DNA of 64,000 nt, taken from Adiantum capillus-veneris (taxonomy: Eukaryota > Streptophyta > Polypodiopsida > Polypodiales > Pteridaceae). Location of the stretch: positions 27,295,013 through 27,359,012 of the forward strand of contig CM043968.1 of NCBI GenBank assembly GCA_014529385.2, read 5' to 3'. Below are positions 1 through 9,936 of this stretch, one piece after another. Under the pieces are notes generated by a model. That model was not told the origin of the DNA. It searched no databases and saw only the letters and a program-made list of their open reading frames with translations. Made by a program: the position numbers and the translations under genes. Each line of letters starts with the position of its first letter. Within the stretch, counting starts at the first letter, position 1.

Positions 1-1353
1 CAAAGTGTTGTAGATTCATTGAGATCCAAAGTGATGGAGATGAATGCCCATATTGACAATAAAATGAGTGTACCCAAGAGCACTATAGTAGAGCCTAGAG
101 TGATCATTGCTACTTGCTAATGGCTTTAAAAAAATTAAATTCACGTGACCTGCATAGCATAGTGGAGAGAAAATCTACCTACATAATGCAAGGAGAAAGT
201 TTAAAAAAGAAGAAATTTACAAATGTGACAATGCACACTCGACCAGTTCTTTATATGAACATGAAAAGTCTTTTGACTTTCCATTTCCATGGAACTTTTC
301 ATTTCCTAAACGTACCCCTCACTTATGGATTTGAGGTCTTTGGAAAGGTTTTCTATTTTTCCAAGATTGGGGGGCTCTAATTTCTCTAGAGAGAATGACT
401 AGTTTAGTGAGATAGCTCTTGCGCTAGAGATGACTATTGTGCCACTAGAGATGGATAGAGTGCTAGACTCTACACATATTGATGATTCTAGTGCACCTAT
501 TTTAAATAGAGATACCCAATTTGAGCTTATACTTGAGGAGATTGATCATGTATATGACCACAAGAGTGATATCCCAATGATTGAGCCATTAGAAATAGAC
601 ATACCAATAGACACAATATAGGTAGATATTGCTACCTCTAAGATGTCTACTAATGGGCATTCATGATCGGATTTCACCAATGATTGAGCATGTAGATTCT
701 ACATGAGAGACAAAGACATATGAGGTACCTTAAGACCATGACGAGATTCATCGATGATTGAGCACATAGATTCTTACATGAGACACACAGACATATGAGG
801 TACCTTAAGACCATGAATGTCAGTCCTCTAGAGTAGAGGGCATATCCAAGGATTCAGAGCGTCCTTTGCCTAAATTGACTTCCAATGTCGTACTTGAGAC
901 CTCACAAGATCATATAGATGTCAAATTTATTCAACCCACATAACCTATAGAGCTATCATTGACACATAAGGGTTCTATAGACCTAATAGATGAGACATTA
1001 TGAAAAATATGAAACTATTGGCTCCCTTTGTAGCATAGCTCCAATGGATCAACAAAATTATCAATTCTCGGATGGTAGGGACCCGGCTAGGGCATGAAAG
1101 CATCACACATGGGAGAGTGTGTGAGAGTAATGAAATAGAAATGAGTGGGGAAATCATGAGAGGCCATCTAGATTAGAGAGAAGGCAGAACTAATGAAAGG
1201 GATTAGTGTTACACACACGCTAAACCTTATGCAAATCACACAATGCTCTTTGTTGCATTCTCTACTATTCCTTGTAGGCATATCCTAACGAGATCACCCA
1301 AGCTCACGGGGTTACGATTAGGCCAATGCATGCAGAATCCTTATCTACACATG
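1..1353. other. Left flank, no recognisable gene
   Basis: No gene can be supported here. Short open stretches at 114-380 and 430-621 have no recognisable motif and are broken on both sides. The only structure seen is a tandem duplication at about 669-816. The stretch may be an old degraded retroelement, but I cannot show it. Confidence 0.5.
669..816. repeat. Two-copy tandem duplication, about 74-bp unit
   Basis: The block containing ATGATTGAGCA, ACATGAGA and GAGGTACCTTAAGACCATGA occurs at about 669-741 and again at about 744-816 with a few substitutions. It looks like a simple local duplication with no evident function. Confidence 0.8.
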
Positions 1354-1490
1354 CACTACAAGAGGCTATTCACATTAGCGACGCTCACACAGCGACGCTT
1401 AAAAAAAAAATTCCCGGCGTCGCTATGAGCGTCACAAATTTACAAAGAAATTTGAGACGCTCATAGCGACGCTCATAGCGACGCCGGCTG
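1354..1490. repeat. CACTA 5' terminal inverted repeat and subterminal hairpin
   Basis: The 12-bp terminal repeat at 1354-1365 is followed by several AGCGACGCT/AGCGTCGCT units. A left arm at about 1414-1433 (CCGGCGTCGCTATGAGCGTC) pairs with units at about 1455-1486 across an AT-rich loop, giving a stem-loop close to the transposon end. Confidence 0.85.
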
Positions 1491-1575
1491 GGCTAAAAAA
1501 ATAACAGAGCGCGCCCAAAAACTCAGATCTCAGATCTGAGTTTTTCGGCGCCCTCAAGCAAGGAGCAGGTAACGC

Positions 1576-1609
1576 TCTCCCTCTCTCTCTCTCTCTCTCT
1601 TTTTCTTCT

Positions 1610-1665
<56 letters not shown>

Positions 1666-2025
1666 AGAGGAAGGAGAGCCAGGTATGCTCCTTCCCTCTC
1701 CTCATTCTCATGTTCCCTTCCCCTCTTTCTCTCTCCCTCTCTCTCTCTCTCACACACACACATAGTGTTTTTGAGAGAGAGAGAGAGAGAGAGAGTACAA
1801 ACATAAACAAAAACTCACACACACATACATAAACAAAGAATGCACACACACATTGAGAGAGGAAAAGAGAGAGAGAGAGAGCATGCATAAACAAAAAACG
1901 CACGCATTGAGAGAGGAAAAGAGAGAGAGAACATGCATAAACAAAAAACGCACACATTGAGAGAGGAAAAGAGAGAGAAAACATGCATACGATCCAAAAA
2001 AACGCACACACATTGAGAGAGAAAC
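1576..2025. repeat. CT/CA microsatellites and a roughly 50-bp minisatellite
   Basis: (CT)n and (CA)n tracts occupy about 1576-1662 and 1725-1795. From about 1830 to 2025 a unit of about 50 bp, containing CATTGAGAGAGGAAAAGAGAG then ATGCATAAACAAAAAACGCA, repeats four times with small changes. Long open frames in this stretch are products of the low-complexity sequence and are not genes. Confidence 0.85.
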
Positions 2026-2159
2026 TAATTTAACGTCGTAGGAAACTAATTAAAATTAAAAGACCTAAAGATCTAGCCGACGAGGAGTTGAACTCAAGAC
2101 CTATTATTCAAGAGGAAAATGGCATAATCAATCTATCATACTTGGCATGGGTGATAGAA

Positions 2160-2902
2160 AGGTTATACCATTTATCTCTTTTTATTGGCACACACATCCA
2201 CACACGTGCACACACACAAGAATAAGAGAGTTATAACGTCGTAGGAAACTATCCTAAAAGACGTTAAAGATTAGGTTAGATGTAGACTTACGTTAAATTA
2301 GATTTAGGTTTATTTAAGTTAAATTAGATTAGATTTAGGTTTATTTTTAATTAGATTTACGTTTATTTACGCTAGATTTAGATTTACGTTATATTAGATT
2401 AGATTTAGGTCTCCATAGACTGCAATGCTTGCATGAAGCGGGTGAAGAAAGCCCTCAATGGAATATAGGGTATTGCTGCCTTCACTCATGGTGGGCTCCG
2501 TCGATCCAAAAGTACTGGTGAAATGTCTTCAGAAGATAGGGAAGAAGGTGGATCTTCAGGGCGGCAAGAGTCACTACATCCCCGACACAATGACCATCTA
2601 GACAACCTCTAGTCATTCAACAGCAACTTCAAAGTTAGTAACAAGAGCAAGAACGGTCTAAAGGGCCAATTGCTGTCGTCAGATGTGGATGGAGATGAGG
2701 CAGCGTCACCGCCGGAAGTTAACTCTCACATCTTTAGTGATGAGAATGCCAACTCTTGCCGAGTTATGTGAAAAATTATGTGTTAAGTCAGTTTTAAGGT
2801 TCTTATAATCCCTGTTAGTTTAGTTCTTTGTTTTTAATATAACATAATTTACGTTAGATTTATATTTATGTTATATTAGATTAGACTTAGGTTTATTTAG
2901 GT

Positions 2903-2933
<31 letters not shown>

Positions 2934-3085
2934 AGAAGAAGAGAGTTTTAACGTCGTAGGAAACTATCCCAAAAGACGTTAAAGATTAGGTTAGATGTAG
3001 ACTTACGTTAAATTAGATTTAGGTTTATTTTTAGTTAGATTTACGTTTATTTAGATTTACGCTTATTTACGTTAGATCGAATCCA
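2160..3085. repeat. Direct repeat pair flanking the captured gene fragment
   Basis: A block beginning with a CA-rich tract, then TTTAACGTCGTAGGAAACTA and a TTAGATTTAGGTTTA-rich tail, occurs at about 2160-2410 and again at about 2895-3085, nearly identical over the first 100 bp. The core holds a short inverted repeat, TAACGTC to GACGTTA. A third, partial copy of the core lies at about 2030. The two main copies bracket the HMA-like fragment, so the capture may have come with, or between, duplicated internal sequence. Confidence 0.75.
2409..2772 (+). pseudogene. Captured fragment of a heavy-metal-associated (HMA/HIPP-like) gene
   Basis: One frame from 2409 reads an HMA-type segment, VSIDCNACMKRVKKALNGI, with the metal-binding CxxC (CNAC). 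An in-frame TAG follows where the family usually has Glu in its GIEG motif. After a short deletion or frame change near 2485 the other half of the domain appears as GSVDPKVLVKCLQKIGKK. This resembles the VxGxVDPxxLIKKLxKxGK pattern of heavy-metal-associated isoprenylated plant proteins (HIPPs). An Asn/Lys-rich then acidic stretch runs to a stop near 2770. No C-terminal CaaX box is seen. HIPPs are host metallochaperone-like proteins, not transposon proteins, so this is a transduplicated fragment. The stop and frame break make it non-coding as it stands. Confidence 0.72.
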
Positions 3086-3366
3086 CGCAAGAATTACTTA
3101 CGGTTTAGGGTTTAGAGTTAGACGAACAGTGAAAAGATCTACTGTGAAAAGATGTTAAGATGCTGTGAAGTGCTACAGCTAGAGAAGAGGCAAAGGGGTT
3201 TTGTCCACTACATGCAGTATCAAGTAGACGTGGGTCTGTAGATTTCTTGTACCCACAAATATAGGTATTGACCAATAAAGACGAGATTATAACCCGGTGG
3301 TTCTGATCTCCGTGCACCTCTAGACCGAGGTGTGCGGGGATTGGACATGACTAGAGAATGTGAGGT

Positions 3367-3368
<2 letters not shown>

Positions 3369-3424
<56 letters not shown>
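3369..3424. repeat. (AG)n microsatellite
   Basis: An uninterrupted AG dinucleotide tract of about 56 bp lies just upstream of the transposase start. Confidence 0.95.
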
Positions 3425-3428
<4 letters not shown>

Positions 3429-3490
3429 GACGAAGAATGCCAATAGAATATTAAATTTGTTGTCCAGGTTATAAGATTTTTATCCTCATT

Positions 3491-6400
3491 ATGAGTAGTG
3501 ACGAGGATGTGGGACCGTCCAACCGAAACACCTATCTCTCAACGAGGGTCTTATGTCCTTGTAATCAATGCAAGCATGCTGTGCGACGGACAAGACGTGT
3601 TTCTTTGCAGCACGTTCGCGAATTTGGCGAGTTCGATCCATCTATTATAGATCGAGTTGTTGCCAATTATAACTCGTCGGACTCTGACGCTGGCCAACAA
3701 GCAGCAATCTTGCAACCCAATAGACGTGTTCGCAGGCGCTTTGGTCAAGCAACATATGTGAGGCCACAAGATGTAGCCTCTGACAGCTCGGGGGATGATC
3801 ATGCAGAGCACATTCCCAACGAGGCAATGTTTGAGCCCGAGATTGATGAAATGATCGAGACGATCATGGATTCAGAAAGGCTTATCTATGATGATATGAA
3901 AAGTGAAGCCGATACTCCATTGTATAATGGAGCACGTATGTCTAGATTGAAAGCACTCCTGGTTCTTCTCAACATGCAGGCAAAGTTTGGATGGAGTGAC
4001 ACTAGCGTCACAACGCTTTTCAGGTAATCTATTACAATTAGATTACTTTAATAAAACTCTAAATGTATAATGATCTGATAGATTTTTACACGACTGTATT
4101 GTATTTTTATGTTGTGTAGATTGCTTAAAGAGCACATACTACCAGCTGACAATGTGATGCCAGATTCCCGAGATGAAGCAAGAAAGATTTTGCAAAACTT
4201 GGGGATGGATTACAATTCTATCCACGCTTGTCCTAATGACTGCATTCTTTTCAGAGGGGAATACATAGACATGGAGAAGTGTCCGAAATGTGATTCCGAA
4301 AGATATCGAATAGATCTCCACGGGACAAAAATTCCACAAAAGGTTTTGCGACATTTTCCTCTGCTTCCTCGCATCAAGCATTTCTTCGAATGTAAGTCCA
4401 TGGCCGCCCTAGCATCATGGCATGAGGAGAATAAATCTTCGGATGGTGTGCTACGAATTCCTGCAGATTGCGCAGCCTGGAAACATATAGATGGAACATG
4501 GTCGGATTTTGCCAGGGAAGCTCGAAATTTGCGCTTAGGCCTGGCTATGGATGGCGTAAATCCATTTGGTCAAAGATCAACATCTTACAGTGTATGGCCC
4601 GTTGTCATCGTCAACTACAACATTCCCCCGTGGTTGACTACGAAGAAGGGGCACCTATGGCTAAGCTTGATTGTGCCAGGGCGATATAAAGTGGGGAATA
4701 TGGATGTGTATCTTCGTCCACTATTGGAAGAACTACAACAATTGTGGATTGGCATAGAGGTGGTGGATATGAGCCGACACACAGGACGACGGAATGCTTT
4801 GATCAGAGGCATTCTAATGTGGACCATGCATGACTATCCCGGGCTAACAGAATGCTCAGGTGATCTATTGACACTCCTCACTCAGACACTGTAAATCTTG
4901 TTTTTTCCCATAGTTGATCTATTATCATGTGTATACATGCAGGGCTTCAAACAAGCGGATACAGAGCATGTGTCACATGTGGACCTAGACTGAATGCACG
5001 TAGGGCGCCCTCACTGAAGAAGCAAATCTACGAAGGTCATCAAGAGTATCTTCCAGAAAATCATGTGTTACACGACGGCTTTTTGGGAAGAGAGCCACCA
5101 AGGATGTCTGCACAAGCATGGTTAGAGCAGAAGGAGATGTGCGATGACGGATTGCCTCCAGGGATGAAGAGACTATCTCTATGGTACGAGTTACCATACT
5201 GGTCCGACTCATGATCAATCACTTGCTCGATCCAATGCACATATTCAAGAATGTGGGTAATCTACTATGGGACCATCTGACCGGCAAGAAAGATACTTTG
5301 GGAGCCAGAGTTGACCTTAGAAATGTGGATCGTATGGAGCAATATTGGCCGCAAACAGCGTCTGATGGATCGATAAAACTCCCTAAAGCACCATGGATTT
5401 TCACAGGAGCCCAAGAACGCAAAGTAAAAGAGACCATTCGATCTTTGCGGACCCCCACTGGCGTAATGCACTCGCTCCGAACGTGTTTTACTAAAGAAGG
5501 AAAGCTTACCGGTTTGAAGTCACACGATTGGCATAAAATGTGTCAGGTACGTTCATAGTCGCCAAACTAAATGCTGCGGAGCTTGTGTGCATGTTTGAGA
5601 AACATTTTCCTACTACCATGCTAACCATTCAGGTGCATCTTCTTGTTCACATAGTTGATGAGGTGGAAATAGCTGGCACAGTTCATTCCAGATGGATGTT
5701 CTTCTTAGAACGCTTCATGAAAACGCTTAAGGGATATGTGCGTCAAAAGGCACGTCCGGAGGGTAGCATGGCAAAAGGTTGGTTGGTATCAGAGTCCCTA
5801 GTGTACATTGGAGAGTGGCTAGACGGATTTGATAAAGCCCGGGACACGCTATGGCGAACCATAGATGATGAGCGCATATCTGGGATTGTCATGTGCAATC
5901 TCGGTGTTGAGAAGAAGATGACGGAAGATCTAGAGGCTAAAATCAACCGATTTTGCATGCTTCACAATCCAGTGATGCAAAAGTGGATTTCACAATATGA
6001 GGATGCAAAGCAAGAGCGACAAAGGGCACGAATCGAGTGGAGACGGGGAAGACGGCCACCGATGCACTATCCGACGGTTCTGGAGAGCCTACCAACCTTC
6101 ATGAGCTTAAGATGGTTGCACAACCAATTGAAAAGCGCACAACAATGCGGTGACGAAGTGACTGAGGAAGAGTGGGAGTACTCTCGGGGTTGCGCGACCA
6201 AGGTAAGTTTGCAATGTACGACTAGCAAGTGACTTTGTTTATAAACGTTTGAACGGCCACTCATAATCTTTGTTCGTTGTAGTATAAGTCATACACAGCA
6301 GCATGGTGTAAAGGTCGACATTTTAGGGTGGAACGAATAAAAAAAAAGCGTTTTACTCAAGATTGTGGAATCATGGCAAAATTTGAACAGTCTAGTCGAC

Positions 6401-7035
6401 GACGTTCCTCTGATGCAGATCCTGTGGTGGCGGAACTCACTTACTTCGGCACGCTGCAAGAGATTTTGAGGATCGATTACAGAGGATTTTTTGTCGACTT
6501 GTTCGACGTGCAATGGTTCAAGATAATCATGGAGGGTCGCAACGCTACTGTGCGTAGAGGAGAGTCTGGTTTTCTTGAGGTGGATTCTACTAAGAAATGG
6601 ACTGACCTAAGAGACACTTTCGTACTACCCGAGCATTGTGAACAAGTAAGTATGTAAATAGTTAACATCCCCCTTTTACAAGTTATGTGCTTGAAAGCTC
6701 TCATGTAAGTTATGTGGCTCTGGCAGGTAATATTTCATCCTACAAACTCTACATCAAATTGGTGGTACGTCATAGAGGTAGCCCCTCGTAGTGCAAGGAC
6801 GTATGAAGGCTACCATGTGCCAATCACAACGGCATCAATGGAGGAGATAAGAGAAGATGCTCAATCAGAAGCCGCTGCGGTGGTGCCAGACGAGCATCAA
6901 GATGCTAATACTCTATATGGGGTGCATGCAGAGGAGCTACAAAATGAAACAGAGGATATGTGTTTAAACGGAGAGCTCTATATAGATATAGGAAGTTATG
7001 CTGAGTTATGCGAGGATGAGAGAGAGATCTCTTAA
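3491..7035 (+). pseudogene. TNP2-like CACTA transposase, frameshifted
   Basis: Exons can be followed through consensus splice sites: 3491-4023, 4120-4859, 4943 to about 5214, about 5204-6202, 6283-6645 and 6727-7035. In order they give a CPCNQCKH transposase-associated motif, a zinc-finger-like CPKC region, the core (DGVNPFG, ELPYW, DPMHIFKN; Transposase_21), a DUF4218-like part (GLKSHDWHKM, then RWMFFLERFMKTLKGYVR and KARPEGS) and a DUF4216-like part (ELTYFGTLQEI). Two lesions are seen. A one-base frameshift near 5205 follows ELPYW, and at about 5548-5560 the frame changes and roughly 25-30 residues expected in DUF4218 are missing. The start at 3491 is the first ATG of the first exon's open frame. 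TNP2 proteins bind and cut the element ends. This copy should not make a full-length enzyme. Confidence 0.85.
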
Positions 7036-7307
7036 AGCCACAAATATTGTATTTGAACAATTTTGCTCCGTGTTGTAAAAGCTCTGGCTCTCTAAGTACC
7101 TTCCATGGTGTATAACGCTCTTTTCTACTCGCGCTCACATCTTTTGATTGAAAATTCTGAGTTTTCGACTTGCCTCTTCTATCACTCAATTCATTGCGTC
7201 ATTGTATTTATATGCGTCATTACGTCATTGTATTTAATGGTCTTTGCGTCATTGTCTACTCTATTCATTCAATATTAAGTTTAAATATTCGTGTGTTTAA
7301 TGCAGGT

Positions 7308-8617
7308 ATGGATGATGAGGATTTTCTTTCTTCTTTGTCACCGCAGCAGAGAGAGTGGTACGTGGAGCGTCATCGCTCTGGCGCATCATCGCGCGTTCCT
7401 ACTCCATCCGCATCTCCCTCTCTTTCGGAGCATTCGGCGCGCTCCGAAGCTTTGGCGTCGACGAGACGAGCTTCACACTCGTTTAGACACCGGCGCTCTA
7501 GTGGTGGCGGTGGCGGTTGTTGTGGGGATTCCGCCACCGATGCCTCCACACCGCCTCGTGTTCGACGAGGCTCTTTACCCTCCCCTTCTTTGTCCGCCCC
7601 CACACCAACCACAGCATCGCCATCTACGCCAGGTTTTGCACGGCTGACTGTTCCTAGCAGCTACACACCTCTACCTACTCCGCCAGGAGCCACCCCACTC
7701 GACACTCCTCGCTTCGGGGCCCAGACGCCGGTGGAGACACCTGACGTCCGTACCCCCATCGACACGCCGCTAGAGACCCCTGCCGAGACACCCAGGTTCA
7801 CGCGTCACCGGCCAGAGGGCTTGTCTTACTCCGTCGACTTCAGCGGCGGCATCATCATGGATGATGATGGCAAGAAGGTGATCTCGCGCATGCGTGGTCT
7901 TTGCTCTCAGCTGTTTAGACACTACATACTAAACAAATGGAGTGAAGTACCAAGTGATTTAAAAAACAGAGTCATCAGCATACTTCATGATGAGTTTCCC
8001 GTTCCAACACGGGATCAGCGCTTCAATGAAGACCTGATGAAGATTCGAATGCGCGAATACTGCAAACACAAGCGTTCCGAAGTGCAAAAAGCAATCAAGA
8101 ATGGGTGGAACAGGCCAGATTGGCTGGCCAAAGAAGATTGGAAGAATGCGAAGAAAGCAGCGCGCGAGAATCCCGACAAGTGGAAGCAACAAAAGGATGC
8201 AGCCAGAGCGCGAGTAGAGGCAGGGAGCTCGCACCACTTGGGGAGCGGTGGATGGGCATCATTTGAGGCCGATTTTGTAAGTGTTTTCGCATTGCTCTTT
8301 ATGTTCGATAGTTTAGGGTTTATGAGTTTTTTAATTCTAACATAATGAAATCTTTGTATGTTTTGACAGTGGTCGATGACAGGATGTGATCCCACACCGT
8401 ACGAGCGCGAGTACGCAGGCAGGAAGGGCTTAAACGCCCTGATGGACATTCTCAGTTCTCGTGGCGGCATGGTTAGTATTAGGGTTTACTCTTTTCTATT
8501 TTTTGTATTGTTTTATAAATGTCGTTATATGTTTATACTTACTGAAAGCTGTCTTATTGTCTTTTTTTGCAGAATCAGACAGATACGCCGCTTGGACGCG
8601 ATGAGACGTCTGACTAG
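7308..8617 (+). CDS. Second CACTA gene, Transposase_24 (Ptta/En/Spm) type, three exons
   Basis: Exons 7308-8276, 8370-8471 and 8573-8617 join in frame to 371 codons. Donors are GTAAGT at 8277 and GTTAGT at 8472, and acceptors are GACAG at 8369 and TTGCAG at 8572. The ATG follows a possible acceptor (TGCAG, 7301-7305), so a 5' UTR intron is likely. Residues about 30-175 are Ser/Pro/Thr-rich with repeated TPxxTP motifs and look disordered. About 185-320 is the conserved region with WSEVPSDLKNRV, KHKRSEVQKAIKNG and RPDWLAKEDWKNAKKAA, the pattern of plant Ptta/En/Spm proteins. These products are thought to bind subterminal repeats and help or regulate transposition. Unlike the neighbouring transposase it shows no frame lesion. 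The intron calls are my inference from frame and consensus. Confidence 0.8.
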
Positions 8618-8959
8618 ACGACGTCAGTTTAGCCATAGCTAGATAGCATTAGTTTAGGGTTTCTCATAGCTTATGTATCATGAGACGGATTTTATACGTC
8701 TTTTTGAACCATGTATATTATTACATTTTTCACCGCAGTTCCTTTTGCCAATCAATTCTTTATGCCTATGATGTTGTACAATTGTCATTATTACATTTGC
8801 CAATCAATTCATTTTGCCTATGATGTGTACAATTGTCAATTTTGCAAACAATGCGTCTTGTGGGTGACTACTTTGGGTCTATTATCTACCCTTGCACTTT
8901 TTTTAAAAAGTGAATCAAGTACAATATGGTTGATGGGTGGCAGGGCATTGAATGCCCTG

Positions 8960-9227
8960 CCACCAAAAAAAAATTCTCTCGGGCGTCGCTATAACCGTCG
9001 CTATTTATGGCTCTGTAGCGTTGCAATGAGCGTCGCTATAGTCTTCTGTGTAAACGTCGCTATAACCGTCGCTATAAGCGTCGCTATGAGCGTCTCTATA
9101 TAGAGATGCTCATAGCGACGCTTATAGCGACGCTCGTAGCGACGGTTTTAGCGATGCCGGGGGTTATAAAAACCTAGTGTATTTCCGTCGCTAACAGCGT
9201 CACAAGAGCACACAACCTCTTGTAGTG
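8960..9227. repeat. CACTA 3' subterminal repeats, large hairpin and terminal repeat
   Basis: At least ten CGTCGCTATAAG/AGCGACGCT-type units lie between 8985 and 9200. Units at about 9050-9098 are the inverse of those at about 9104-9158, centred on TCTCTATATAGAGA, so this end can fold into a stem of about 50 bp. The terminal repeat CCTCTTGTAGTG closes the element at 9227. Confidence 0.88.
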
Positions 9228-9503
9228 ACAGTAATCTAATTGTATAACAATACCATAATCAAACACACAATAAGAAATCAAGAATTAGAGAGCGATTAGT
9301 TCTTAATCTACACACATCAAGACACTAATACACAACATTAGTGAAAAACAAGAGAGAAGCAAGGTGATTGAACGTCAATGCAGGCATTAATCGATTTGTG
9401 AAGAGAGTACATGTGCCTCGTGGGATATTTTTTGGCGAGCATTTTTTTGGAATCCGGCAAACAGATTTCAAAAAGGAGCCAAAAAGATTCTTTCCTCTCT
9501 TCT

Positions 9504-9569
<66 letters not shown>

Positions 9570-9655
9570 CTCTTAGATTTTTTTCCTTGGTAAACACACC
9601 TTGATCCCACATTGTCATCACCATCGCTTTTGCTCCTTTTTTTTGTCCCTTGACC

Positions 9656-9702
<47 letters not shown>

Positions 9703-9706
9703 GCAC

Positions 9707-9751
<45 letters not shown>

Positions 9752-9936
9752 GAAGTATATACCTAAATCAATTTACATCAAGATTATTGCTAACAAAAAG
9801 AGAGATTAAAAGTTGTATAACCCAAGATAATCCAAAACATCTTTGCCAAAGGTCCAATTCCTACCCAATCTATATCAACTTCGTCAGCTACAATACATGG
9901 CGAAAAATGTGTCACAAGATTGTACAATATTGGGCT
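9228..9936. repeat. Intergenic stretch with CT and CA microsatellites
   Basis: No gene is seen. It contains (CT)n at about 9509-9566, (CT)n at 9657-9680 and an interrupted (CA)n at 9680-9748. The remainder is AT-rich sequence without recognisable motifs. Confidence 0.7.

Larger units (their letters stand above)
1354..9227 (+). mobile_element. CACTA (En/Spm) DNA transposon, about 7.9 kb
   Basis: The element starts CACTACAAGAGG at 1354 and ends with the exact inverse CCTCTTGTAGTG at 9216-9227. Both ends carry arrays of AGCGACGCT-type subterminal repeats, the usual binding sites for the small CACTA protein. Inside are two plus-strand genes typical of the superfamily: a TNP2-like transposase (3491-7035) and a Transposase_24/TNPA-like gene (7308-8617). 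A captured host gene fragment lies at 2409-2772. CACTA insertions normally make a 3-bp target duplication. The flanks here are ATG (1351-1353) and ACA (9228-9230), so none is visible, which suggests flank decay, a recombinant copy or end drift. The transposase is frameshifted, so this copy is probably not autonomous. Confidence 0.93.

Noticed and set aside
1432-2013. Several long minus-strand open frames
   Set aside because: They are translations of CT/CA microsatellites and the 50-bp minisatellite (Cys-Val and Ser-Leu runs), with no real protein features.
2075-2165. Possible tRNA-derived sequence (GAGTTCAACTCC on the minus strand resembles a B box)
   Set aside because: No A box, no cloverleaf and no SINE tail could be found. 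One B-box-like word is not enough.
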